Notes: a model not told the origin generated them from the sequence alone. 64,000 nucleotides of DNA from Thysanoteuthis rhombus (GCA_963457665.1 OY735202.1:51324281-51388280); one strand, 5' to 3'; positions 1-10,865 are shown, counted from the stretch's first letter. Numbers and translations are program-made.

Positions 1-2800
1 AATTCAAATTTACATATGTTATGACTCGTACAATTTTCGGGTTGGTAACTTTTCTCCAACTTTTTTTTTTTTTCCTTTTGTCTTGTTTTTCTAGGGAAAT
101 TCTCGTTTTATGAAATGATAATGACATTTAGCTTAATATTCTGGATGGGTTGGAATATAAAACCATATACAATATTCATCTGATTGATTCATTTGCTCTA
201 TGCAACCGTTCTGTCGTGGTTTTATACGTTTTAGAAATTTATCTATTCTGTAAATGGTCATTCTTGTGTTTCTCAAAAGCACAAAAATCACCTTAGAAAA
301 TTTAGTTTCTAATTTTTTTTCTTAGTAGATCTACTGAAACATTCTGAGGTTGACATTTTTTTATTTTTTCATTTTATCAGTCAAAAAGAAAAAAATCAAT
401 TTTGGATATTTAGAGTTTTGAAATGGACGCACAAGTTCTTGGAAAATATGGACAAAAGATTTCGTTTAAGTTTATTTAATTACCAATTTTTAACCCTATC
501 TCTATTTCCATTGATTTTCACATTTTTTTCTTTGTTATCTAACGAACATTTATGATTCCTGGGAATATACTAAACCTGACAATGATATCAGGTTGTTGAA
601 CATGGAATTGCAGATTTACTTTGAAAATGTTCTCATTCTTCATCTGTCTTAATACATTCATTTTACTTTGGCAGGAAATTGTGGATTTACTTCCTAAAGA
701 ATCCTTCATTTGAAGAACCAATTAATTCATGAAAGTTTGGTCTTGTTTGGAGAATCATTCGCTTGTAAGGAAGTTGTCCATGTGCTGGAAAAAAATGGTA
801 ATTCGTAGAAGAGATGAGATAAATAGACAGGATGCAATAAAGTCTCCATCTTCAACTGATTCATCTTTTTGTAACATCAGACATTTTCATGCAACAAAAT
901 GATACTCTTTGCGTTCACCTAATTGGGCATTGTTTAAATTACAAGCTGATCTATATATTTATGTTCATTTATTATTTGATCCTTTTAAAGGAAGATTTGA
1001 TGTACCAAACTTGTTCCATCAAATAGTCATCATAAACTTCCATGGTTGGTAGTTTAGTTCTGGTCTAGGATTTGTCTCATAGTCTGCATTTAGTCATTAT
1101 GTACATCTCAAGTTATTATACAAAATACAATTTTCATTTCAAGTGATGGTACAATGTAAAAATATAAATTTCATTTCATTGTACATTTTCAATACGGGCC
1201 TCCATACATCTGATTATTTTTATTTAGTTTGAATGGATCCCATTTATTATGGGGATTTCTTGCCAATCATGATTTGAGATTGTTCCAATTATTATATTTG
1301 AATGTTTTTTTTTCAATAATGGATAGATATATGATTTTAAAATATCAATTAAAATGTTCTCATCATTGGAAAAAAATGCTGGGCTCTGAACAGAATCGGT
1401 AATTTATTGTCAAACTACCTAAAAAGTTCACTTGTGAATTACTGAGCATCTAAATAACATTAATGAATGTAAATTTCCACTTGGTATCAATGTTACATTA
1501 CATGGATAGACCAATATTGTATTTGACTCTCAATACTCACTGAATTTACATTAAAGTAACATAGTTGTTTATTTTGGTTAGTTGTATTGCAAATTTTATG
1601 TATACAACTAAATGCAAGATGAATGTTTGTAATTTTTGTAGGGGAGAGATATAAGCATTTCTTGAATTGGGAATATATTTTGTGTATAAACTTGATAAAT
1701 TAAGGGGTATAACTGTATTTGTTAGGAAAATCATATATTTTATAATTTATCTTCTTCAAACAGAAATTGAATGGACATTGCAGGATCTTCAATTTTTTTT
1801 TTTTTTTTGAACACTTGGTACTACTGAATCTTACAATAATTTAATGCAAATGTCTTCTACATATTTTGTATGTCTGTTGATACTGATAAGTTTTTTGTGG
1901 CTAAGCAATAGCATTGTTATAACTAGGGCAGAGCCAGTTCCAAAGGAGCATGTTTGGAATAGGATAAAAGATCTATAATCTGTAATTTTGAAGATTTATT
2001 TTTATTGGATTTCTCAAGAACTGCTGATCTAGCAAAAAAAAATGCAGTCCACTCTAAAGAAGAATTGCACAAAAATCTTGTAATTTTCTATATTATTCTG
2101 CTTGTTCCTACTTTCTATCTTGAGTCAAAATGTAACAGAAATTGTAATTACTCTTGCTGTGACTGAGATGGAGTGAGGAATTTTCCCTCATTTTATCTTG
2201 CTGGGACACCTGTTGAGAGAAGATGATGATAAAAATCTGTAGAGGTAAATAAAAAATTTGCAAAAATTTGATTAGACATAAAAATTATGGTGTGATAAAA
2301 ATTTGAAAAAACAATCAATTTGAACCACTTTTTAAAGGATGGAGATCTGTTCTTCCTTAAAGAAAGCGTTTTAGTCCAATCGTTCTGAACACAATTCCTT
2401 TAAATAAGAAACAATTGTTGATCTTGATTATTAAATATAAAACCTTTAAATAAAAAGCAATCCATTTTGATACAAAATCAAAATTTTCTATGCATTATGT
2501 GGTAAGGTTTTTAATTAAGAATTATATGCCTCACACTGAAATCTTAGTTTTCTCCTTATCGTTGTCTTTGAGATGTTTAATTAAAAATTACTCTGTAAGT
2601 GCTGGCCCAATTGGAAATTGCTTTATTCTCCAAGTTGGAGAATTTTAGTTATTGCTTTAAGAAAAATTGTGGTATGCTGTGTTATGGTAGGATATAATAT
2701 TGAGGTTTTTCTTACTGCAAATAATTTCTGTAGTTATGTTTGTGTGGGTATGTCTGTATATTTGCAGATTTTTATAGTTTATGATTAGGAAGAATTAATA
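1..2800. other. AT-rich non-coding DNA, nothing recognised
   Basis: The stretch is AT-rich with T runs and short stop-bounded frames only. I see no conserved protein motif, tRNA-like boxes or clear repeat structure. Confidence 0.6.
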
Positions 2801-3495
2801 TACAGTTATCCCTTGCCATTCGCAGGGTTTTGTGACTGTGAATGTGCTAAATCTGCTAATAATTTTTGCCGACTTACATTCCCCCCAAATTAAACAAAGC
2901 CTTCTCAGAAATCCTCTGTAATTTAACTGAAGTATTTATTTTAAATTTTTACAACTTTATATTATTTTCTTGCAGTTATAACCAAATTTAAACTTTCGAA
3001 GAAGATATTTATTTATTGCTATATGTTTTGAGAGTGTTAGAAATGCATACAGTGCAGTGATTAACAATTTTTTTTTTCTTTCTGTTTTATGCTACTTTTC
3101 ACTTGCATCTAATAAAATTTTCTGTTTGCTTTTTTAAAAATTTCAACCGATCTTAGAAATTTGATGAAAAGCAACAATGATATTTATGATGGTGAGCAGT
3201 AACTTGAAATTGAAAAAAAAATTCAATGTCTAAAAATAATATTTTTTCAACTAACCAATTTGTGAGTTTCGGTTTTCAACTGGTTATTGTTATCCATATG
3301 AATAAATTTTAGTCAATAATTTTCTGCAATCTTATCAAAATGCATCTATATTTACAGTATATTTTCTAAGTATGTGTATGTGTTGTTTTTTTTTTTCTAC
3401 TTGGTACACTGCAAAACTCCTCAAAATATTCCCATTAAATTATTCAAGACTGAACCACGAATTATTGAAACCATGAATAGAAAGGGAAAGCTGTA
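2801..3495. mobile_element. Non-autonomous DNA transposon, Tigger/pogo-like termini
   Basis: The left end begins CAGTTATCCCTTGCCATTC at 2803. The reverse complement of the right end (3493) begins CAGCTTTCCCTTTCTATTC, so imperfect terminal inverted repeats of about 26 bp are visible. Both ends are flanked by TA (2801-2802 and 3494-3495), the target duplication of the Tc1/mariner superfamily. Termini of the form CAGTNNTCCCTTG are typical of the Tigger/pogo branch. The roughly 690-bp interior is AT-rich and shows no transposase, so it is a MITE-type or internally decayed copy. Family assignment rests on the ends alone. Confidence 0.55.
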
Positions 3496-5030
3496 ATTAT
3501 ATCTTAGATGATGCTATTAAATAATTTTATTGCTTTATAGCAATGTCTCATAACTTCTTGCTGGTAATTGAAAAAGTAAAATATATATGAAATTAGGTGT
3601 TAATACCTAGTAAAATCACAGAGTTACAATTTTCTCAGAAAGTACAGATATCACAACAACCTGACTGAGTTGGCAAAATTACAATTAGCATGCAGGATAA
3701 ATTGAATCATGTTAGCTGGTTTATCTGTACATGTAAATCATACTTATATCTTTGCTGTTGGTTTATACATTCAATGTTTTAAAGTAATTCTTTTTTGTGG
3801 TCTCTCTAAGAACTTATTTTACAAAAATGTTTCAAGAATTTTAAAATTTTAGCATATATTAAACGTGATATGTTGTAGGTGTTATTTTGATATCTCCTAC
3901 TCAAATTCATTTGTACTAAGCCAAAACTGAGACATAATTACATTTCTGAAATACTAGTTGTTTGTGATACCATGCTAACCATCATACCACTGTCATCCTA
4001 CTTATTGATTTCAATTGCCTCAAATTTATTGATTTTTGATAATTTGTCAATTTTGGTAGTTTGACCAGCTTGCATTTCAGTTCAGGATTTAAAGGTACCA
4101 AATATGCCCTGCTATATCTGGCAAACCAAACATTGTTTCAATGCTGAGTTGAACTGAAGAATTAGTCACAAATAATTGGAATTATTTCTCTACATGTAGG
4201 AAAATCATGTATATTGGCTATCATAAGAAAATTACAAATGTTGTTGTTACATTGATAATCGAACATTTTAATACACCAGGAAAGTTTTTATATTGCTTTC
4301 AAATGAGAAACTATTTGATATTTAGTAAGCTATTATTTTTCTGTATATTCATCATACTGGGTTGCAGAGTTCTGATGGCTTTTCCTATCTTGAACTTGTT
4401 GGCTTATGGACAAAAAAATCCCAAATTCAGTCATTTCTACATGAATGTTTGATAAAAGCATTTTCTGCTAATTTTTTTTTTTAAATCCCAAGTTATGGAA
4501 CTCTCATTTGAAGTGCTTCTTTTAGACATGAATATAAATATTTTGTAAACTGATTTCTATCTGATATATGCTCATCTGAAAAGAATAACATTTTGGGGAT
4601 GAACTTGCAGACCACACTATCATTTTGAGCAAATTCTTCATCCTATAACTACAAAAACATTGACAGGTATATACTCTCTTACTTTTGATCTTTTAATAGT
4701 AATGTTTTTTAATTCAGCTTTCTGCTCTAAGTCAAATAGGCTATTATGTTTCCAAGTAAGTTTTTATTTTCTTCTTGCAAACTGAATTCTATCATCTGTA
4801 GTCAATTAGTATTGCTGCTTATAACAATAAAAACTTATGTACACTCAATTCAGTCTAGTTGATTAGTAATTGAACTATACATTTTTTATTGCTTTCACTG
4901 TTCAATTAGAATTTCACCGCAAATTTACATTACAACCTCATCATTATACAATAATTCATTGATTGTCAATAATGTCTCTTTAAATTCTTTGTGAACTAGA
5001 AAAAACCATGGAAAACAAGAATTTATATGT
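3496..5030. other. AT-rich non-coding DNA, nothing recognised
   Basis: Only low-complexity AT-rich sequence is visible. The longest frame (4207-4452) is hydrophobic by T-richness and has no recognisable domain. Confidence 0.55.
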
Positions 5031-5031
5031 A

Positions 5032-5946
5032 CAGTAAACCCTTGCTACGACATACTAATTGGGAGAGGGTTGTTGTTGAAGCCAAAAGTTTGTTATACCT
5101 GATAGTTGTCCTGCATTCAGTAAATAAATGTAGTTTTCTGCCTTTAACAAATATCATTCGTAAATCCAAAGGCAGTTTGATTGCTCCTCATTCTATTTCC
5201 GACATCTTATGTCGTTCAGTAAAAATGATACAGTTTGTAGCCTACTCCTAGTTTTTTGGTCCAGTCTTTTGCAGCATTTAGTTAAAGATCAAAGTGAAGT
5301 ATCTGTTCTTTTCACATCAATGAAACATTACATCAACTTCCTGTTTTTAATTTTAAATGCTATTGTAGTTGTATCCATTTTCATACAAAACACCTAATGA
5401 TTTAATTTCCAAAATGCAAAATGAACAATTTATTTTAATACAAAATTTGATAATAATTGGTGAGTTAAAAAAGAGTAATGAATCCTTATAAGGTGAAACG
5501 ATTTAGTGAATTCAAATGACTTGACTTTTTCCCCAGTTTGAAATGCAAGTAAGGTAAACTTGAAAATTTGAAGCGGGAATGCCTGGTCACATACTTTTAG
5601 GTGACGGCAATAAATTAAGATCACAATAAATTTTGTTTTTGTTAATTGAAGAAATGTTTACATTAAATTGAAACTCATGAAGAAAACAATGGCATTACAA
5701 CCATAATAACATTTAGAATTGAAAATTGGAAGTTATTGTCATGTTTTATCAAAGTTAGGAGAACAGACACAACGTCTAGATCTAAAAGCCACCAAAGGCT
5801 AAACCATGAAACTAGGATTATGCCATACTTGTTCATCACATTCATCAAACTTCAATCCGTAAATAAGAAGATAGTTTGTTATAGTCCACGTGTTCATTGA
5901 GGCCGAAATTTGCTATATTTAGTTTTGTTACTGCAAGGGTTTATTG
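5032..5946. mobile_element. Putative non-autonomous DNA transposon with TIRs
   Basis: The left end reads CAGTAAACCCTTGC from 5032. The reverse complement of the right end (5946) reads CAATAAACCCTTGC, so 13 of the first 14 bases match in inverted orientation. Sub-terminal sequences also resemble one another weakly. The interior (about 900 bp) has no transposase-like frame. The end type resembles Tigger-like families, but I see no clean TA duplication at the right end, so the boundary or the family may be wrong. Confidence 0.4.
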
Positions 5947-7369
5947 TTGTTTTTCATGATTGCCATGAGCAGTATACTTTGAGTGTACTTATAAAGTTAT
6001 CAGTGCTTCCATAGAAAAAAAAAATTCAACTAAAATTTTTGAGGATCCATTATATAATCATGAATGGATTTAGTATTTACACTTTGAATGTGCTATTTAT
6101 TGTAATTTAAGTGAGGCAGTTGTAATCACATTCTCTCTTTTTAATCTAGCTATTTTTTTTTTGGATACCTCATGACAGGATACATTGTCTTCAATGTTCC
6201 ATTGATTCTTTGTAGTCTATGTGTGCAAATTTTATTCCTCTGACAAAAGTATGTGTGCACTTTTGAATTCAATATAATGGATCAATATTTTTTCAATAAA
6301 AACTGATAGCTCTCTACAGAATTTGAAATCTTTTGTTCACACATTAATTTCCTTTGTGTGCTGATTGTAAATGTCTGTGTGTGCACGCACACAGCTTAGA
6401 GGGAACTATGATTATCTTGTCCGCTGATTAGAGAGTAGAAAAAAAAACCTTTTATTTGCTAAATGTGTTTGTTTAGTAAATATGACATTACCATTATTCT
6501 TATTTCTTTAAAACCAAGAACCATCTGCATAATCCTGATTGGGCAGGCTTCATTAGATTTTTTTTAATGAGATCTATTTATGGAAAGCATAATGTTTGTT
6601 TTTTTTTTTTCTTTCAAGAAGAGATTTTTTTTCCCTCTTTTTAAAATCCCCCCAAATTAAAGTTTCTTTTTCTTCTCTAAGAAAAAACAAAAATATAATT
6701 AATGGAATCCCCTGGCCCAAAATGACTATGCCTTCTTTATAAATACCACTTTTCCTGAAAGAAAAATTTTTACACACACACACACACATATATAATTCCC
6801 TTCGAACTAGCTTTGTTGTTTTGGTTTTATTTTGTTCTCTTTAGCCTTACATGTATATTGCTTTGTTCTTGAAATTTCTCATTTAAGAATTATTCATGCC
6901 TTGGAAGCGGAACCCTATTATATCTATTTGATCTATCATGATATTTGATTAAAAATTTACATGTATGATTTCCAGTTACAAATCTCATCAATGATTTAAA
7001 TAGCTGATTGAATGCCATGCCTCTGTCCTTTTCATAGCAAAATCTATTCAAAATAGGAATACTGTAATTTTTATTGAAATTTGGGCACTTTTTTAATCTT
7101 TAAGTCATTAAGGTTTTGGCTCTGGATATGTTAACTCGACTATCAAATTAGACTGGTTTCAGTTTTTAAAAGTGTAAACATTGTCTGCTCGAACCTCCAG
7201 AGGGGAAAAAAATGAATAAAGAATCAATAAAAATGTTACCAAAATCTTCAATACAGTATAAACTGGCTGTCCTATGCTTAGAGACTATATAAAATTTCAG
7301 TTGAAATGATGGAAGAAAATCAGCAAAGAAAATAGTCATCGTGACCATTCCTATGTTATTTCTATACAA
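5947..7369. other. AT-rich non-coding DNA with a short CA tract
   Basis: Non-coding, AT-rich. A (CA)n tract of about 18 bp lies near 6772-6788. Nothing else is recognised. Confidence 0.55.
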
Positions 7370-7455
7370 TCTGGAACCAGATGTATGCTGATGACATCAC
7401 CCTATTAGCTGACCAGAAAAAACAATTCTTGTCTCTTTTAGGGTATGAAGCCTAA
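7370..7455 (+). pseudogene. Scrap of LINE reverse transcriptase
   Basis: The + strand frame from about 7372 reads WNQMYADDITLLADQ, which carries the YADD catalytic box of non-LTR reverse transcriptases in its usual hydrophobic context (YADDITLLA). The frame ends in a stop about 15 codons later and no neighbouring RT motif is readable in any frame. This is therefore a short decayed LINE remnant. The clade cannot be set from so few residues; RTE and CR1/Jockey-type elements all use this motif. Confidence 0.5.
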
Positions 7456-8001
7456 TTGATCATCCTGTTATATTGTTAGTCTGAAACATAGAACAGAGAT
7501 TTCTTGATCTTCTGAATCATTTTTCTTTGACCCATGTTTTGCATTTATATATTTTCTCTTTCCATTAATTATTCTTGTCAGAGTAATGGTAGGGTAAGTG
7601 GTTATAGTTGGCCACTGTTTGCTGCTACTGACAATTAGGGATTGAGCAAATACCCTACTGCAGGGGATGGATTGGGACATGACACAAAAATACTAAAATG
7701 ACTGACTGTCTAGGGAAGTTTTTTTTGATTTCTGAAGTAAATGATATGTAACTAAATTAATGGAAATAGATGCATCTTGATTTGGAGGCTCAGGGTGCAT
7801 CTGATTTAGCTCTCTGCTAGTATACATTCATTCAGTTAAATGTTCGGTTTGATCTATTTCTTCTGTAGTTCAAAGAAAATTTTGCAGGTGGAAAAAAAAA
7901 ATAAGACATTGATTGTTAATGATTTATGAGTGTGGGTGCATGATTCATGGAACAGTGCAGCCTTATTTAACAGCTAACAATCACCCCTTTGAATTTACCA
8001 T
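7456..8001. other. AT-rich non-coding DNA, nothing recognised
   Basis: Between the LINE scrap and the PLE insertion I see no coding motif or repeat. It forms the left flank of the PLE target site. Confidence 0.5.
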
Positions 8002-8014
8002 ACATTGCAGTTAT
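8002..8014. repeat. Left target-site duplication of the PLE
   Basis: The 13-bp sequence ACATTGCAGTTAT is repeated exactly at 10994-11006, directly outside the other end of the element. It marks the insertion boundaries. Confidence 0.85.
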
Positions 8015-8142
8015 TATAACTCGGAATTTTTGAGATGAGGTATTATTATTTCCATTATTATTCGGACCATCCTCATCTTTGTTGTTTTTTATACAACGTT
8101 TCGGCCGTTGCACTCTACGGCCTTCGTCAGGTATCATCTGGG

Positions 8143-8205
8143 AGATGATACCTGACGAAGGCCGTAGAGTGCAACGGCCGAAACGTTGTATAAAAAACAA
8201 CAAAG
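8143..8205 (+). ncRNA. Hammerhead-ribozyme-like core, 5' pseudo-LTR
   Basis: CTGACGA at 8152-8158 is followed by a 6-bp stem (GGCCGT 8160-8165 with ACGGCC 8174-8179) and GAAAC at 8180-8184. This is the CUGANGA / stem II / GAAA arrangement of a hammerhead core. Hammerhead motifs are known in PLE pseudo-LTRs. Two points are unresolved: an extra unpaired A (8159) sits between CTGACGA and stem II, and the cleavage triplet is uncertain. GTA at 8188-8190, after a two-pair stem III, is one option, but its flank does not pair well as stem I. Activity is not shown. Confidence 0.45.
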
Positions 8206-8233
8206 ATGAGGATGGTCCGAATAATAATGGAAA
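8143..8233 (+). repeat. 5' pseudo-LTR copy of the PLE
   Basis: A 91-bp sequence beginning AGATGATACCTGACGAAGG, repeated directly at 10904-10994 with a single difference (G at 8185, A at 10946). Confidence 0.85.
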
Positions 8234-10631
8234 TAATAATACCTCATCTCAAAAATTCCGAGTTATACTAACTAATCGGTACGGACCCGAAATAGTTAAA
8301 GAATGGAGAAGAGTCGAACGTCTCCACCAAAAACTGGCTAGAACGTCAAATCACCTGACATTCCTGTTCAGATGTCGGGACCTACGGCTCATTCCAACAG
8401 GCCTAATGACAAAACCCCCGGTACGATCGAAACGAGCTCAACTGGCTGCAGAAAAACTAGGTCATGCCCTAGTACGAGAGAGAATAAGCCACAATAGATG
8501 GAGAAAAAAGCAGCTACAGGATGAAATCGTGACTCGAAAGCAAGCGCTCCTAGACCTAGCGCAAACCGAAGACAGTGCTAGAATCGAAAACTGTCTCCAA
8601 AAATCGTACATGACCGAATGCAAAAATGTGAAGATCATACAAATAAGGAAGCTAGCAAAGCTGAAAGAACGATGCTTAAAGTCCAAGATCGATAATCCAC
8701 AACCCGTAAAGGCAGTGATCAACTTGAGTCAAAGGATACTATCAAACTCTGAAGAATCTATACTAAATAAAGGTCTCAACTTCGCAATCCCGAGTAAACG
8801 AGTCCCTTACTTGGACATCATAGCTCCAATCGAGGCAGCAGCCTTGAATAAGGATCTCCCCCATGCCCAGGGAGATGAGCTAAGATGGAAAGTGAGACAG
8901 GTCCTTGAAAAGGCCAGAGCCTCTGAGCCCAATATACAAAAAGAGGAATGGGCGGCCATCAAGACCCTTCGGAGTGACACAAGTATAGTCATACTGCCAG
9001 CGGATAAGGGAAACGCAACTGTGGTGATGGACAAGCTAGCATACAGTGAAAAGTTGGCCAACATAATTGAGGAGGGTGGCTACTGCAAGTTAAAAAGAGA
9101 TCCCACTCTGAAAACCGAGAGGAAGCTATCACAGATCCTAAGCAAGAACAAGAATCATTTCCCCCCAGTAACATACAGACAGTTAACTCAAAAATATAGT
9201 AAGCCACCACATATGTATGGCCTCCCAAAGATTCACAAGGTAGGTACTCCATTACGACCTATAGTAAGCTGTCGGGGCTCAGCATGCCATCCACTGAGCA
9301 GGTACCTGGTGAGTATAATCAACCCGCTGGTGGGTAAGACCTCATCCTATGTAAAGAACTCAGCTGACTTCGTAGATAAACTCAGAGGGGCTCCAATTCA
9401 AACACAACGAATGTTGAGCCTAGACGTGGTGAGCCTCTTCACACGAGTTCCTACATCCGAAGCACTATCAGTAGTTCGGGATAAATTAGGTTCAGATCCC
9501 ACATTGGATGAACGCACCAGCATCCCCCTTAACAACCTAATGGAAATGTTGACTTTCTGCATAGAAACAACATACTTCCAACTGGGGAATGAGATGTACC
9601 AACAGGAGGAAGGCTTAGCTATGGGATCACCGCTATCACCAGTGATGGCAAATATATACATGGAGTACTTTGAAGAATTGGCCTTAGGAACATCACCACT
9701 AAGGCCAAGCATGTGGCTTCGATATGTAGATGACACCTTCGTACTATGGCCGCATCTGGAAGACCCACAGTTACTACTTGACCATGTGAACTCAATCAGA
9801 GCTTCTATACAGTTCACAATGGAAAAGGAGAGTAACAATAAATTAGCCTTCCTAGATGTACTGGTAACAAGATCAGAACAAGGTTTCAATACATCTGTGT
9901 ATCGTAAGCCAACGTTCACTGGTCGATATCTCAACTTCGCCTCTAACCATCCATACAGCGTTAAAAAAGGGATCGTCCGATGCTTACAGCACCGAGCAAA
10001 GTTAATAAGTAGCGACTCTGACACATACCTCTGTGAGATGCGTAACATAAGCAAGAATCTCCAGAAAAATGGTTATCCCAAAGGCTTAACTGTCACCACT
10101 AGTGAAAGAAGAGTGACGGTGGAGGAGGAGGATGACAATCATAAACCAACAACGGTCTGTCTCCCCTACCTCAAGAATGTGTCTGAGAAGATCCAGAAGA
10201 TCTGCGCCCCATATAATATCCGGGCCGTATTCAGAAGCAGATCAACGCTACGCAGCTACCTCTCCCGCACCAAACCACCCACTGAGTTATCGAACACTAA
10301 AAACTGTGTATACTCAATACCGTGCAGCTGTGGGCACGAATACACAGGTGAAACATGTCGCCCCTTGAAGGTTCGGGTGGAAGAACACCGAAAAGCGGTG
10401 AGTAAAGGTGAAACCAATAAATCAGGTATAGCTGACCATGTATGGAAAGAAAAGGGAGACCACCTACCCCTCTGGAACAAGGTTGAGATAATTGACCAGG
10501 AAGAACATTGGAAAATCCGTAAATTGAAAGAGTCGGCCCATATGCTAGGCAAGCAAAACTGCCTCAGTAATCCTAGCATTGAAATGGATACCATATGGGA
10601 ACCTCTGATAATAAAAGACAGAAAACAATAA
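8145..10631 (+). CDS. PLE reverse transcriptase / GIY-YIG endonuclease
   Basis: The protein copies element RNA at a nicked target site; the GIY-YIG domain makes the nick. The open frame runs from ATG 8079 (850 codons). I start at the second ATG, 8145, because the first lies in the inverted arm. In 850-residue numbering: basic N-terminal PLE region about 65-210; LPADKGN about 305; MYGLPKIHK 379-387; RT motif A around D449 (LSLDVVSLFTRVP); AMGSPLSP 514-521; catalytic YVDD 549-552; a GIY-YIG domain from about 744, with VYSIPCSCG, YTGET at 755-759, R766, H770 and E818 (LKES). No ATG lies between the pseudo-LTR and residue 110, so translation probably starts inside the pseudo-LTR. The frame is complete and long enough for a functional PLE protein. 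The family call is firm; the exact start is not. Confidence 0.88.
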   Translation: MIPDEGRRVQRPKRCIKNNKDEDGPNNNGNNNTSSQKFRVILTNRYGPEIVKEWRRVERLHQKLARTSNHLTFLFRCRDLRLIPTGLMTKPPVRSKRAQLAAEKLGHALVRERISHNRWRKKQLQDEIVTRKQALLDLAQTEDSARIENCLQKSYMTECKNVKIIQIRKLAKLKERCLKSKIDNPQPVKAVINLSQRILSNSEESILNKGLNFAIPSKRVPYLDIIAPIEAAALNKDLPHAQGDELRWKVRQVLEKARASEPNIQKEEWAAIKTLRSDTSIVILPADKGNATVVMDKLAYSEKLANIIEEGGYCKLKRDPTLKTERKLSQILSKNKNHFPPVTYRQLTQKYSKPPHMYGLPKIHKVGTPLRPIVSCRGSACHPLSRYLVSIINPLVGKTSSYVKNSADFVDKLRGAPIQTQRMLSLDVVSLFTRVPTSEALSVVRDKLGSDPTLDERTSIPLNNLMEMLTFCIETTYFQLGNEMYQQEEGLAMGSPLSPVMANIYMEYFEELALGTSPLRPSMWLRYVDDTFVLWPHLEDPQLLLDHVNSIRASIQFTMEKESNNKLAFLDVLVTRSEQGFNTSVYRKPTFTGRYLNFASNHPYSVKKGIVRCLQHRAKLISSDSDTYLCEMRNISKNLQKNGYPKGLTVTTSERRVTVEEEDDNHKPTTVCLPYLKNVSEKIQKICAPYNIRAVFRSRSTLRSYLSRTKPPTELSNTKNCVYSIPCSCGHEYTGETCRPLKVRVEEHRKAVSKGETNKSGIADHVWKEKGDHLPLWNKVEIIDQEEHWKIRKLKESAHMLGKQNCLSNPSIEMDTIWEPLIIKDRKQ

Positions 10632-10634
10632 CAT

Positions 10635-10635
<1 letters not shown>

Positions 10636-10669
<34 letters not shown>
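10636..10669 (+). repeat. Internal poly(A) run after the PLE ORF
   Basis: Thirty-four consecutive A residues start 4 bases after the ORF stop, well before the element's 3' end. Confidence 0.9.
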
Positions 10670-10673
<4 letters not shown>

Positions 10674-10720
10674 TCACCTGAGGTTTAAGACTCCTAAAAA
10701 TTAACACCGGTTGTCCACAT

Positions 10721-10805
10721 GGACACATAGCGCAGTGGTTACAGCATCAGACAAATTACTGTTAAGTAATCTGATGGTACTAGGTTCGATCCTAGTGTGA
10801 GGCAG
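10721..10805 (+). ncRNA. tRNA-like module (Pol III A and B boxes) inside the PLE
   Basis: TAGCGCAGTGGTTA at 10728-10741 fits the Pol III A box and GGTTCGATCC at 10783-10792 fits the B box, about 41 bp apart as in tRNA genes. Between them CATCAGA and TCTGATG can pair as an extended anticodon-type stem around an 18-nt loop that contains a second small stem (TTAC/GTAA). ACTAGG/CCTAGT flank the B box as a T-arm-like stem with a shortened loop. The acceptor ends do not pair convincingly, so this is a tRNA-derived sequence as in SINE heads, not a working tRNA gene. Confidence 0.6.
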
Positions 10806-10865
10806 TATAACAATACTACTAACGCTGAAAGAGGGGAGTACGGTCGATATACCCCCGTCGGATAA

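Larger units (their letters stand above)
8015..8267. repeat. Perfect 125-bp terminal palindrome of the PLE
   Basis: Bases 8015-8139 are the exact reverse complement of 8143-8267, separated by GGG at 8140-8142. Identity stops at 8267 on the right and at the target-site duplication on the left. The arm includes the pseudo-LTR (first 91 bp of the right arm) plus 34 bp of unique internal sequence. It reflects the terminal inversion known at PLE 5' ends. Confidence 0.9.

Noticed and set aside
7967-8203. Minus-strand frame resembling the start of the PLE protein
   Set aside because: It is the mirror image created by the terminal palindrome, not a separate gene.
8462-10594. Several long minus-strand frames (for example 9398-10054)
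   Set aside because: They are antisense shadows of the PLE ORF and contain no domain of their own.
10721-10805. A genuine tRNA gene
   Set aside because: Acceptor arms do not pair, the anticodon-type loop is 18 nt and the T loop is short. It is tRNA-derived rather than a functional tRNA.
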